In this document: piece by piece, positions 38,235 through 47,362 of the stretch
How the letters are laid out: each line of letters starts with the position of its first letter
Position numbering within the stretch: position 1 is the stretch's first letter
DNA from: an uncultured beta proteobacterium
GTDB taxonomy: Bacteria; Pseudomonadota; Gammaproteobacteria; Burkholderiales; Burkholderiaceae_C
Length of the DNA stretch: 64,000 nucleotides
Assembly: GCA_903920695.1 (NCBI GenBank)
Contig: CAIXNB010000075.1
Coordinates: 20,715 to 84,714 of the forward strand
Reading direction: 5' to 3'
Translations under genes and position numbers: made by a program
The notes under the pieces: model-generated
The model's input: only the letters and a program-made list of their open reading frames with translations
What the model was told of the DNA's origin: nothing
The model's database searches: none

Positions 38235-40772
38235 ATGAACAACCAACCCATAAGAAGAATCAGCCGCAACGACAGTTGCTTATGTGGAAGCGGAAAAAAA
38301 TACAAACACTGCTGTTTGATTAAGCAGCCCACTCCTGTCAACAACTTGAAGCCAAATGGGTTCGATGTGGCAGCTGCCATTCAAGCCGCGCTCCATCATC
38401 ACCGCGCTGGAGATTTGAACAAGGCAGCGGCAATCTACAGTCAAGTGCTACAGGCCGATTCAGGCCAGGCAGAGGCCCTTCATTTGTTGGGACTCATACA
38501 CCATCAACAGGGAAATAACATCACTGCGGTCGGTTTAATACGCCAAGCATTAGCCCGAAACGCATCTGACCCTCTAATTTACAATAACCTTGGCGTCGCA
38601 CAATTTGCACTGGGCAGCGTCGATGAAGCGATCGCCAATTACCAGCACGCATTAGCGCTCCAACCTGGTTACATCGACGCACATAACAATTTAGGCGCAG
38701 CACTCAAACTTCAAGGCAAGTTGGAAGAATCTGAAAAATGTTTTCAGCAGGTGTTAACCCTGAATCCAAATTTACCACAAGGCTATAGCAACTTGGGCTC
38801 TGTGCAACAAGCTCAGGGCAAGCTGAACGAAGCAATAACCAGTTATCACAAGGCCATAGCGTTGAAACCTGATTTTGCTGAGGCGCACGCAAACTTGGCT
38901 AGCGCCCTCCAAGCACAGGGGCAATTGGAAGCAGCAGTTGAAAGTTGTTTGAACGCGTTGAGATGCGGGCCAAATTATTCAAGGGGTTACTGCAATCTAG
39001 GCGTCGCCTTACAGGCGCAAGGTAAGCTTGAACAAGCAATCCCCAACTATAGAAAGGCGATAGCTCTTGCACCGAATGAATTCGAAACACACAACAATTT
39101 GGGATCAGCACTTCAAGGTGTGGGCCAACTGCAAGAAGCAATTGACTGTTACCAAAAGGCGCTGGAAATAAAACCTGATTACACTGAGGCTTTCTGCAAC
39201 TTGGGTGCTGCATTCCAAGCTCAAGGCAAGCAAGTCGAGGCAATTGCTTGTTTTCAAAGTGCGCTACTGCACACCCCTAACCACCCGGATGCCTGTTTTA
39301 ACCTTGCAACGGCACTTCAAACCCAAGGCAGACTGGAGGAGGCATCTCATTATTACCATCAAGCCAGTGCGGCAGGTTTTGGTGCTGTGGCGCGCATTTT
39401 GTGCGATTTGATGCTTGCGCCCATTATGGGACCTTGGGAAGAAGTTCGTGCGAGTCGGGCAAAATTCGAAAGCAACTTAGACCGTCTTCTCGCTGAGAGT
39501 GTGTCCATTGAAGATCCAGTTAAGGATGGGTGCCTCACGAATTTCTATGCGGCAAATCACGGCTTCAACGATAAGGACATACAACAGAAGATCGCACATT
39601 TTTATGAAAAGGCGAGCCCTTCTTTGCTCTATTCGGCACGACATTGCGATCAACCGCGATCGACTGGAAAGTCTATTCGGATAGGCTTCTACTCCAAACA
39701 CATTTACATGCACTCCGTTTCGATCTGCTTCAATAAAGTAGTAGAACATTTATCGCAGCAAGATGGATTCGAAGTAATGCTGATTTCGAATCATGATGCA
39801 TCGCATGCTGCCGTCAGCAGGTTGTATTCAAATTTCAAGGGGGAACATGTTCAAGTACCTTATCAACTTGAAGCAGCACGCAATAAAATCGCCTTGCTCG
39901 AGTTGGATATTTTTGTATATCTCGACATCGGCATGGAACCACTAAGCTACTTCCTTGCATTCTCTCGCCTGGCCCCCATTCAATGCGTTTTGCCAGGACA
40001 CCCGGTGACAACAGGCATAAAAAATGTGGATTATTACTTGTCATATGACTTGGCCGAATCGCCCGATGCACAAGACCACTACAGCGAGAAACTATTACGC
40101 TTGCCCATAGGTGCATTTTATTTTGAACGCCCTACACTTCCTCTAACTTTCAAAACGAAACAGGATTTCGGGCTTCCAAATAATAGGCGGATCTATTTGT
40201 GTCCCATGAAATTGCAGAAAATTCATCCGGATTTTGATGAGGCCATGACCCGAATTTTGGAACTCGACCCCGAGGGACTCATAGTTTTATTTGAAGATCA
40301 CCAGCACACCGCGTGGAAGGAATTACTAGAGCAACGCTTCAACAAAACTGTACCGACAACTGTTCGGGATAGGATCTGGTTCCTACCATGGATAAATGAT
40401 CGAGAAGATTTCCTCAGTATCAATCAACTTTCGGATGTGGTTCTTGATCCCTTTCATTTTGGCATAGGATCTACGGCTATTTCTGTCTTCTCCGTCGGGA
40501 CCCCCATTGTTACAAAGCCGAGCCAATACTTACGCGGGCGCATTGGACTTTTCTACAGCAAACTACTCGATACGATGGAGTGTGTCGAAAACAGTACTGA
40601 GGACTACGCTCGAAAGGCTGTAGCCATTGCAACCGATGGCGTCCTGCGTCAAAAGATCAAATCAAAATTGTTAAGCAACAGTGGCAACGTATTTGAAAAT
40701 CAGCAGGCCCTGTCGGACGTCTCTGCACTCTTTCGAACACTATCCGCACCTGCCGAAGGAACAATTGCATGA
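38235..40772 (+). CDS. SEC-C motif + TPR array + OGT/GT41-like glycosyltransferase
   Basis: ISRNDSCLCGSGKKYKHCC; many TPRs (NNLGAALKLQGKLEESEKCFQQVLTLNP etc.); IQCVLPGHPVTTGIKNVDYYLS. ORF opens at 38139; likely start 38235. Confidence 0.88.
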   Translation: MNNQPIRRISRNDSCLCGSGKKYKHCCLIKQPTPVNNLKPNGFDVAAAIQAALHHHRAGDLNKAAAIYSQVLQADSGQAEALHLLGLIHHQQGNNITAVGLIRQALARNASDPLIYNNLGVAQFALGSVDEAIANYQHALALQPGYIDAHNNLGAALKLQGKLEESEKCFQQVLTLNPNLPQGYSNLGSVQQAQGKLNEAITSYHKAIALKPDFAEAHANLASALQAQGQLEAAVESCLNALRCGPNYSRGYCNLGVALQAQGKLEQAIPNYRKAIALAPNEFETHNNLGSALQGVGQLQEAIDCYQKALEIKPDYTEAFCNLGAAFQAQGKQVEAIACFQSALLHTPNHPDACFNLATALQTQGRLEEASHYYHQASAAGFGAVARILCDLMLAPIMGPWEEVRASRAKFESNLDRLLAESVSIEDPVKDGCLTNFYAANHGFNDKDIQQKIAHFYEKASPSLLYSARHCDQPRSTGKSIRIGFYSKHIYMHSVSICFNKVVEHLSQQDGFEVMLISNHDASHAAVSRLYSNFKGEHVQVPYQLEAARNKIALLELDIFVYLDIGMEPLSYFLAFSRLAPIQCVLPGHPVTTGIKNVDYYLSYDLAESPDAQDHYSEKLLRLPIGAFYFERPTLPLTFKTKQDFGLPNNRRIYLCPMKLQKIHPDFDEAMTRILELDPEGLIVLFEDHQHTAWKELLEQRFNKTVPTTVRDRIWFLPWINDREDFLSINQLSDVVLDPFHFGIGSTAISVFSVGTPIVTKPSQYLRGRIGLFYSKLLDTMECVENSTEDYARKAVAIATDGVLRQKIKSKLLSNSGNVFENQQALSDVSALFRTLSAPAEGTIA

Positions 40773-41899
40773 AAGTGCGCGCCCAGAATACTGCGATTTA
40801 TGTAACCCAGCCGCAGCTACCACCGCTGGCGGAGTTCATACCCTATCTGGAGCAGATCTGGGCCAACAAGACGCTGACCAATTGTGGGCCATTTCACCAG
40901 CAATTGGAGCAGGCGCTGTGCGAGTACTTAGGCGTGAAGCACCTCGCGCTGTTTGCCAACGGCACGCTGGCACTGGTCACTGCGCTGCAGTGCCTGCGCA
41001 TTACCGGGGAGGTGATTACCACGCCATATTCGTTTGTGGCCACAGCGCACTCTCTGCTGTGGAACGGCATCAAGCCGGTGTTTGTGGACATAGACCCCCA
41101 CAGCCTGAACCTAGACCCGGACCGCATAGAGGCGGCCATTACACCGCAGACCACGGCCATCATGCCAGTGCACTGCTATGGTCAGTCATGCGATGTAGCG
41201 CGCATCCAGAAGATTGCCGACAGCTACGGGCTGAAGGTAATTTACGACGCGGCCCATGCTTTTGGGGTGCACTGCCACGGTGGCAGTGTGCTGAACCATG
41301 GCGACCTGTCGGTGCTGAGTTTTCACGCCACCAAGGTCTTCAACACCTTCGAGGGCGGCGCGATTGTGTGCGCCGACGCCAAGACCAAGCAGCACATCGA
41401 CCACCTAAAGAACTTTGGCTTTGTGGACGAGGTGACGGTGATAGCGCCAGGCATCAACGGCAAGATGAGCGAGATTAACGCGGCCTTTGGCGTGCTGCAA
41501 CTCAAAGGAATAGACAAGGCGCTGGACAAGCGGCGTTGCATAGACGCGCGCTACCGGGCGGCCTTGCAGGGTGTAACAGGCATCCGTTGCCTGGACTACG
41601 GCACAGGCAGCAAGCCCAACCATTCGTACTTTCCCATTTTGGTGGGGTCAGAGTATCCGCTGGAGCGTGACGCTCTGTACGAAAAGCTCAAGGACAACGG
41701 TTTTCATGGCCGGCGGTATTTTTACCCGCTGATCAGCGAGTTCCCGATGTATCGAGGATTAGCATCTGCCGCCCCGGCCAATCTGCCTGTGGCCACCCGC
41801 GTGGCGCGGGAAGTCATTTGCCTGCCCATTTACCCGGATCTGGCCTGGGAGCAGGTGGACGCCATCGCCGATTTAATTGCTCACCCTAAAGTTCCATGA
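40769..41899 (+). CDS. DegT/DnrJ/EryC1 family PLP-dependent aminotransferase
   Basis: LALFANGTLALVTALQCL, VIYDAAHAFGV, SFHATKVFNTFEGGAIV. Confidence 0.94.
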   Translation: MKVRAQNTAIYVTQPQLPPLAEFIPYLEQIWANKTLTNCGPFHQQLEQALCEYLGVKHLALFANGTLALVTALQCLRITGEVITTPYSFVATAHSLLWNGIKPVFVDIDPHSLNLDPDRIEAAITPQTTAIMPVHCYGQSCDVARIQKIADSYGLKVIYDAAHAFGVHCHGGSVLNHGDLSVLSFHATKVFNTFEGGAIVCADAKTKQHIDHLKNFGFVDEVTVIAPGINGKMSEINAAFGVLQLKGIDKALDKRRCIDARYRAALQGVTGIRCLDYGTGSKPNHSYFPILVGSEYPLERDALYEKLKDNGFHGRRYFYPLISEFPMYRGLASAAPANLPVATRVAREVICLPIYPDLAWEQVDAIADLIAHPKVP

Positions 41900-42627
41900 C
41901 TACGCTGGCGGTGATGCAGCCGTATTTCTTGCCCTACATCGGCTACTGGCAGTTGATGCGTGCGGTCGACCGGTTTGTGGTGTACGACGACGTGAACTAC
42001 ATCAAGGGCGGCTGGATCAATCGCAACCGCATTCTGGTGCAGGGTGCGCCTGCTTTCATCACGGTGCCTTTGGTTGAGTCGTCGCCCAACAAGCGTATCC
42101 ACGCACTGGAGATGCAGCCCGCCGTCTGGCGCGACAAACTTGTGCGAACGGTGGCGCAGAACTATGCCAACGCGGCATGCTTCGACGAGGTATTTCCTGT
42201 AGTGGAGGGCTTGATCCGATTGGACGAGAACAACCTTGCGGCCTACCTGACGCAGCAGTTGCAGGTGCTGGCCCGGTTCATGGGCATCGCGACCGAGATA
42301 GTCGTGTGCAGCCGGCGCGGCTACGACAATGCGCAGTTGGCTGGGCAGGAGCGGGTAATAGACATGTGCCAGCAAGAAAGGGCCGATGTGTATATCAACG
42401 CCCAGGGCGGGCAATCGCTGTATGGGGCGCAAGCGTTTGCGGTGGCGGGCATCAGGCTGAGATTTCTCGCGATGCGCCCCGTGTCGTATCGGCAAAAGCG
42501 CCCCGATTTTATTCCGTACCTGTCGATCCTGGACGCGCTGATGGCAGTGGGTGCGGCGGGCATCCAGGAGCACCTAGATGCGTTTGAGTGGGTAGGCAAA
42601 ACAGTTTCTGGAGAGGTGGACACATGA
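41896..42627 (+). CDS. WbqC family protein
   Basis: LAVMQPYFLPYIGYWQLMRAVDRFVVYDDVNYIKGGWINRNRIL. Confidence 0.93.
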   Translation: MTTLAVMQPYFLPYIGYWQLMRAVDRFVVYDDVNYIKGGWINRNRILVQGAPAFITVPLVESSPNKRIHALEMQPAVWRDKLVRTVAQNYANAACFDEVFPVVEGLIRLDENNLAAYLTQQLQVLARFMGIATEIVVCSRRGYDNAQLAGQERVIDMCQQERADVYINAQGGQSLYGAQAFAVAGIRLRFLAMRPVSYRQKRPDFIPYLSILDALMAVGAAGIQEHLDAFEWVGKTVSGEVDT

Positions 42628-43325
42628 GCAACGGGCAAACGGCGGACTACTGGGCACTCTACTGGCGCAACCGCGATCGCCTGAAATCGGACGACCCGCA
42701 TTTCCAGGTGGGCCGTACGGTGGGCGGGGTGCCGATTGATGCCCAGAATTGGGAATTTCATTTGGGTGAAATTGAGAGTGCTTTGAGTCTGCAGCCACAT
42801 GACACGCTGCTGGACCTGTGCGCTGGCAACGGCATGATTTCCATGCCGCTGTCGTTGAAGTGCAAGGCCACCACGGTGGTAGACATATCCGAAGCACTGC
42901 TGCAAAACATTGATGTCCAAGAATACCCAACAATTGAAGTGCTGGTGGGCGACTTAAGAAGTATTGCGCTGCCGCCACAGTCTTTTTCCAAAGGGCTGAT
43001 GTACGGTGCGTTGCAGTATTTCAACGAGCGGGAAACCATAGGCGTGTTCGAAACCATTTACAACGCACTGATGCCACGGGGTGAGTATTTGATTGGCGAC
43101 ATACCGGACATAGACCGCCTGTTTCAGTTTTACCGAAAACCCGAGTGGGTGCGGGTGTACTTTGATTCGATCAAGGCCGGCACGCCTGCAGTCGGGCACT
43201 GGTTCAAACAAGAGGTGCTCATGTCCCTAGCACATCATGTCGGCTTTGGTAGCGCCAAAGTGATCTACCAGCACCCGAACCTGCTGAACAGCCACTATCG
43301 TTTCGATCTTCTACTTACCAAGTAG
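42624..43325 (+). CDS. SAM-dependent class I methyltransferase
   Basis: DTLLDLCAGNGMISMPLSLKCKATTVVDISEALL; ATGA overlap with WbqC gene. Confidence 0.85.
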   Translation: MSNGQTADYWALYWRNRDRLKSDDPHFQVGRTVGGVPIDAQNWEFHLGEIESALSLQPHDTLLDLCAGNGMISMPLSLKCKATTVVDISEALLQNIDVQEYPTIEVLVGDLRSIALPPQSFSKGLMYGALQYFNERETIGVFETIYNALMPRGEYLIGDIPDIDRLFQFYRKPEWVRVYFDSIKAGTPAVGHWFKQEVLMSLAHHVGFGSAKVIYQHPNLLNSHYRFDLLLTK

Positions 43326-43341
43326 CGATGTAACTCCACTT

Positions 43342-44022
43342 CTACCGCTTTATATAGTTCTTAATGTCGAAAGTGTGTTTGCTGTAGATATCTTGCAACA
43401 CAGGAACTAAGCTTGGTCTGATTGCTTGCCCGTCACCTTCGAAGACTCTCTTCTCAAGATGTGCAGCGTCAGACGCACCAAAAAAAATGTTGGCCCCCAG
43501 ATGACGAAGAACGACATTTGCAGTCTGAATCGGCTCATCACGTATAGCATCAAAATGCAAAACAAGCAGCCGACTTGACGGGAAAAGGCTCATCCAATTT
43601 TGCAAACAAGTTTCAAAGTCCCCCCTTGCCCTTGAGCCTTTGGACATGAAGTGATCAATAAACCATTGGTCAGATGCTTCATCCATGGTCATTTCAGCAC
43701 GGGCTAATGCCATCTTTGCAGAAGACCAAGCGCGGTCAATCGGGTTACGTACCAAATAGACTAACTTGAGGTGTGGTAACACCTGATGAATGTTCCGGAT
43801 GACATCCGGCCTAAGAATGGCGTATGAGGGGGTTATATCTCCATTAATTTTCTGGTCATCCGAAAACAGCCCACAATACCACTGCACTGTACGGTCACCC
43901 GGACGGTCCCAAAAGTGGACTTCTTTGCCCCCAGGAAACGCAAATTGTGGGTGCCTAGACAGAGCCTCATACAGCCATGTTGTTCCGCACTTTTGCGCGC
44001 CTATGCAAAGAAAATTCAGCAT
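43342..44022 (-). CDS. Sulfotransferase family protein
   Basis: N-terminal CIGAQKCGTTWLYEAL and LVYLVRNPIDRAWS PAPS-binding-type motifs. Confidence 0.9.
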   Translation of the reverse strand: MLNFLCIGAQKCGTTWLYEALSRHPQFAFPGGKEVHFWDRPGDRTVQWYCGLFSDDQKINGDITPSYAILRPDVIRNIHQVLPHLKLVYLVRNPIDRAWSSAKMALARAEMTMDEASDQWFIDHFMSKGSRARGDFETCLQNWMSLFPSSRLLVLHFDAIRDEPIQTANVVLRHLGANIFFGASDAAHLEKRVFEGDGQAIRPSLVPVLQDIYSKHTFDIKNYIKR

Positions 44023-44028
44023 GAGAAA

Positions 44029-45402
44029 TTATTCAAAAATCACTTCGGGAATACAAGCGAAATCAACCACGCCGGTTAAATATCCGGCTGTATCGCTCAC
44101 AACACGAAAACAGAACGCATCAATCACACGGTGTAAGTGCCTGAGCTCACCTTCGATTTCCCCTGAAACACCGGAATTCAAAAAATACATGCCCGCATTC
44201 AGTCGGCAATTAAACTGGTACTCAACCCGCACGCAATCACCCTGCTCCACTATGACAATTCCGTTGGTCAGGGATCGATCTGACGTGGCGCCACCTAACT
44301 CCACTCCGGACGTGGTTTTGATCAACATGCCGAAGCGAACGTTGGTGACACGTTGGGCAAAGTTTACGGTATAGACGTAACGGTAGGTGTTGCCCCGCAC
44401 TAGGTTGTTGACCGGTTCACCCGCCAACGTCAGAACCATGGGCGACTCGATGCGGGCGCCTATGGCTTCGTACTCGATCGTGCTACTTGGCTTAAGGTTG
44501 GGGTCATAGCTTTCAAAGATTTCTTTCTTGATGGGCAAGGCTTCGGGCTCGGACACATTCTCTGAAATCGCTGTGTTTAGATGTGTATTGGCTTCCCCCT
44601 GCTGAATTTGCGTTCGCACAGCTTCGCGCAGGTGGGCCGGTGCATACAGCAGTTTTTGATAACGCGAGACAATTTGCTTGGGCGGTCCAATCGCCAGTTT
44701 TTCGCCCGCATCGAGCAGCACAGCGCGGTCGCACAGCTCGACGATGGTGCCGCCTGAGTGGGAGACAAACAAGATGGTAGCGCCCTTGGCGCGAATGGTT
44801 TCGATGCGGGAAAAGCATTTGCGTTGAAAAAGCTCGTCGCCAACAGACAGCGCCTCATCCACGATCAGGATATCCGGTTGCACGTTGATGGCCACGGCAA
44901 AGGCGAGTCGGACCATCATCCCGCTGGAGTAGGTCTTGACCGGTTGCTCAATGAAAGCGCCAATGTCGGCAAAGGCAGCGACTTCGTCAAAGCGGGCGTT
45001 AATTTCTTCTGTGCTCAGGCCCAAAACCGATGCATTCAGGTAAACATTCTCGCGCCCGGTAAATTCAGGGTTGAAGCCGGCTCCCAGTTCGAGCAGAGCG
45101 GCGACGCGCCCGGTACATTGAATGCTGCCGCTGGTAGGGCTCAGTGTGCCGCAGATCATTTGCAGCAGGGTCGATTTACCACTGCCATTGCGACCAACAA
45201 TACCGACCGTCTCACCTTTTTTGACCACAAAGGAAACGTCTTGCAGCGCCCAGAATTCCCGGAAATATTGTTTTTTCCCCTGTCCAACAAGGCGTTGTAT
45301 GGGCGGCAGAACAAATTGCTTGAGCCGGCTTCGCGGCGTGTCATAGATCTCGTAGCGCTTGCTGAGGTGGCTCACCTCAATGGCGATGGCGTTAGAGGAC
45401 AT
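44029..45402 (-). CDS. wzt: Polysaccharide ABC transporter ATP-binding protein with Wzt-type C-terminal domain
   Basis: GIVGRNGSGKSTLLQMICGTLSPTSG, TYSSGMMVRLAFAVAINVQPDILIVDEALSVGD; ~200-aa beta-rich C-terminal extension. Confidence 0.92.
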   Translation of the reverse strand: MSSNAIAIEVSHLSKRYEIYDTPRSRLKQFVLPPIQRLVGQGKKQYFREFWALQDVSFVVKKGETVGIVGRNGSGKSTLLQMICGTLSPTSGSIQCTGRVAALLELGAGFNPEFTGRENVYLNASVLGLSTEEINARFDEVAAFADIGAFIEQPVKTYSSGMMVRLAFAVAINVQPDILIVDEALSVGDELFQRKCFSRIETIRAKGATILFVSHSGGTIVELCDRAVLLDAGEKLAIGPPKQIVSRYQKLLYAPAHLREAVRTQIQQGEANTHLNTAISENVSEPEALPIKKEIFESYDPNLKPSSTIEYEAIGARIESPMVLTLAGEPVNNLVRGNTYRYVYTVNFAQRVTNVRFGMLIKTTSGVELGGATSDRSLTNGIVIVEQGDCVRVEYQFNCRLNAGMYFLNSGVSGEIEGELRHLHRVIDAFCFRVVSDTAGYLTGVVDFACIPEVIFE

Positions 45403-46246
45403 CAGCAAAGCCTTTTCTGGTTTTCTGAAACCAGGCGTAGCCACCCCAGGCGACCAACGTGGCAAGCACTGTGTAGATGCCCAGGCCCAGCCAGTCCGGT
45501 TGATGCCCCCAGATCAGAACTTGACGCGTTTGCTCAATGATGAAGGTCAGCGGGTTGGCCATGATGTAGGGGCGAAAATCTTCAGGGACAGCCGTTATGG
45601 GATAGAAGACAGGCGCAAGAAACATCAGGCCGGTAGTGACGATGCCCACAAACTGCCCTACGTCCCGCAGAAACACCCCCAATGAGGCCAGCATCCAGGC
45701 CAAACCGGTGCTGAGAATGATCAAGGGCGCCAGCACGAGCGGCGCAAAGATAAGCGTCCAGTGCAGGTAGCCATTGAAGAGCGCAAAGGCCGCCAGTAGC
45801 ACGCCCAGGCTGACAAGGCTGTGAAACAGTGCTACTCCCACGGCGATCACAGGCAGCACTTCAAGCGGGAATACTACTTTCTTGACGTAGTTGACGTTGC
45901 CGAGGATCAAACTGGGAGCGCGATTGAGCACATCGCTGAATAGGCTCATCACCAGCATGCCGACAAAAAGCAGCACAGCAAACTGCGTCTTGCTGTCGTC
46001 GCCTCCGGCGCCACCCCAACGAGACTTGAAGATCACCGAAAAAACGAACGTGTAGACCACGAGCATGAACACCGGGTTGAAAAAGGACCAGGCCAAGCCC
46101 ATGGCCGAACCTTTGTAGCGGCCCACCACATCGCGCTTGGTCATCTGCACTATGAGTTGACGGTTGCGCCACAGACTTTGGCCCAGTGCCACCAGGGAGG
46201 TGGGTTGGGGGGCGTGGGGGTTGACGGTTGTTATGGGGGTGGTCAT
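45392..46246 (-). CDS. wzm: Polysaccharide ABC-2 type permease
   Basis: RDVVGRYKGSAMGLAWSFFNPVFMLVVYTFVFSVIFKSRW; 11-bp overlap with wzt. Confidence 0.93.
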   Translation of the reverse strand: MTTPITTVNPHAPQPTSLVALGQSLWRNRQLIVQMTKRDVVGRYKGSAMGLAWSFFNPVFMLVVYTFVFSVIFKSRWGGAGGDDSKTQFAVLLFVGMLVMSLFSDVLNRAPSLILGNVNYVKKVVFPLEVLPVIAVGVALFHSLVSLGVLLAAFALFNGYLHWTLIFAPLVLAPLIILSTGLAWMLASLGVFLRDVGQFVGIVTTGLMFLAPVFYPITAVPEDFRPYIMANPLTFIIEQTRQVLIWGHQPDWLGLGIYTVLATLVAWGGYAWFQKTRKGFADVL

Positions 46247-46358
46247 GCAAAGTGCTGCGCTGGTTCGAGTGATCCTTCGTGCGGACAGCCTGCAAAATTG
46301 TACTCAGAGGTTTTATCAATGCGGGGGCGTCGGAAGAATTGAAGCATGGTTGTAGCGC

Positions 46359-47315
46359 TTACCGAATTGACTTGGTCAGCATTTTCCAGATCTGGCCTGA
46401 TGCCGCGACTCGCGTTCCTCGGGAAGCCTTGCGCTTGCGCCACATCCCTGGTAGCCCCAGCAGCGCATCGCGCTTGGCGCGGAGAATCAGGCGGCCACGA
46501 CCACGGGAGGCAAAAACGCCGATCATCACCAGGTTCATCGCCAGATGCAGGGGCAGGAGCAACCAGAATAGTGGCGCGGGCATGTTCTTGACAAAACACC
46601 AGACCAAATTACGGTGCCCATGGTAAACCGCAAAATCACTTTGTCCGCCACCACTGGTGGCTGCGCCAACATGACGCACCACTGCGCCCGGTACCAGCAG
46701 GCTGCGGTATCCCAGCAATCGCAATCGAAAACCCAAATCGACGTCTTCTACGTAGCAGAAGAAATCTTCGTCGAACCCACCCACATCCAGCAATGCATCC
46801 CTGCGGTACAGTGCGGCAGCAGCACATGGGGCAAAGACCTCACGCAGCGTATTGCTTGCTGCCGCAACGGGTTTGCCATAGCCGTGGCGCCAGACCAACC
46901 CACTGATGTGGTAAACATCTCCATCGCCGTCGAGCAGACTTTCATTGCTGGCCATCAGCTGGCGACTACCGAACGCTGCGTAAGCAGTGTTCTGCCGGGC
47001 TGCTGCCAGCAGTGTGGCCAACCAATCGGGCTCCGCGAAGACATCAGGGTTAAGCAGAACGATCCAGTCGGCATCGTGTGCTTCCTTGATAGCCCAGTTG
47101 TTTGCCGCGGCAAAACCGCGATTGGTAGCACTGCATTTCAATTGAATGCGGGGATGCAATTCAAGAAAGTGCGCTGGCATGGGCTGCATACTCGCATTGT
47201 CAACAACAATGACCCTGAAATCCTGGCATGTTTGGCGTGTCAAAGCCTGCAGACACTGCTCAAGTAGCTGCCATGAATTCCAATTGACGATGACGATAGA
47301 GACACGAAATGACAT
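46359..47315 (-). CDS. Family 2 glycosyltransferase (rhamnosyltransferase-like)
   Basis: VSIVIVNWNSWQLLEQCLQAL, VVDNAS, DADWIVLLNPDVFAEPDWL, DEDFFCYVEDVDLGFRLRLLGY. Confidence 0.93.
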   Translation of the reverse strand: MSFRVSIVIVNWNSWQLLEQCLQALTRQTCQDFRVIVVDNASMQPMPAHFLELHPRIQLKCSATNRGFAAANNWAIKEAHDADWIVLLNPDVFAEPDWLATLLAAARQNTAYAAFGSRQLMASNESLLDGDGDVYHISGLVWRHGYGKPVAAASNTLREVFAPCAAAALYRRDALLDVGGFDEDFFCYVEDVDLGFRLRLLGYRSLLVPGAVVRHVGAATSGGGQSDFAVYHGHRNLVWCFVKNMPAPLFWLLLPLHLAMNLVMIGVFASRGRGRLILRAKRDALLGLPGMWRKRKASRGTRVAASGQIWKMLTKSIR

Positions 47316-47362
47316 GAGCCGGCGGGGGACTGCGCTATCGATATGACAGCCCCCCGCTTTGT

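Noticed and set aside
38580-39360. Tandem DNA repeat as a separate element
   Set aside because: Periodicity is explained by the 34-aa TPR units of the encoded protein.
40681-41478. 265-aa ORF overlapping the DegT aminotransferase
   Set aside because: Out-of-frame shadow; the DegT frame carries the conserved PLP motifs.
47321-47357. GC-rich inverted repeat GCGGGGGACTG/CAGCCCCCCGC as a terminator downstream of cysNC
   Set aside because: Imperfect stem, long loop and no T tract on the transcribed strand; too weak to call.
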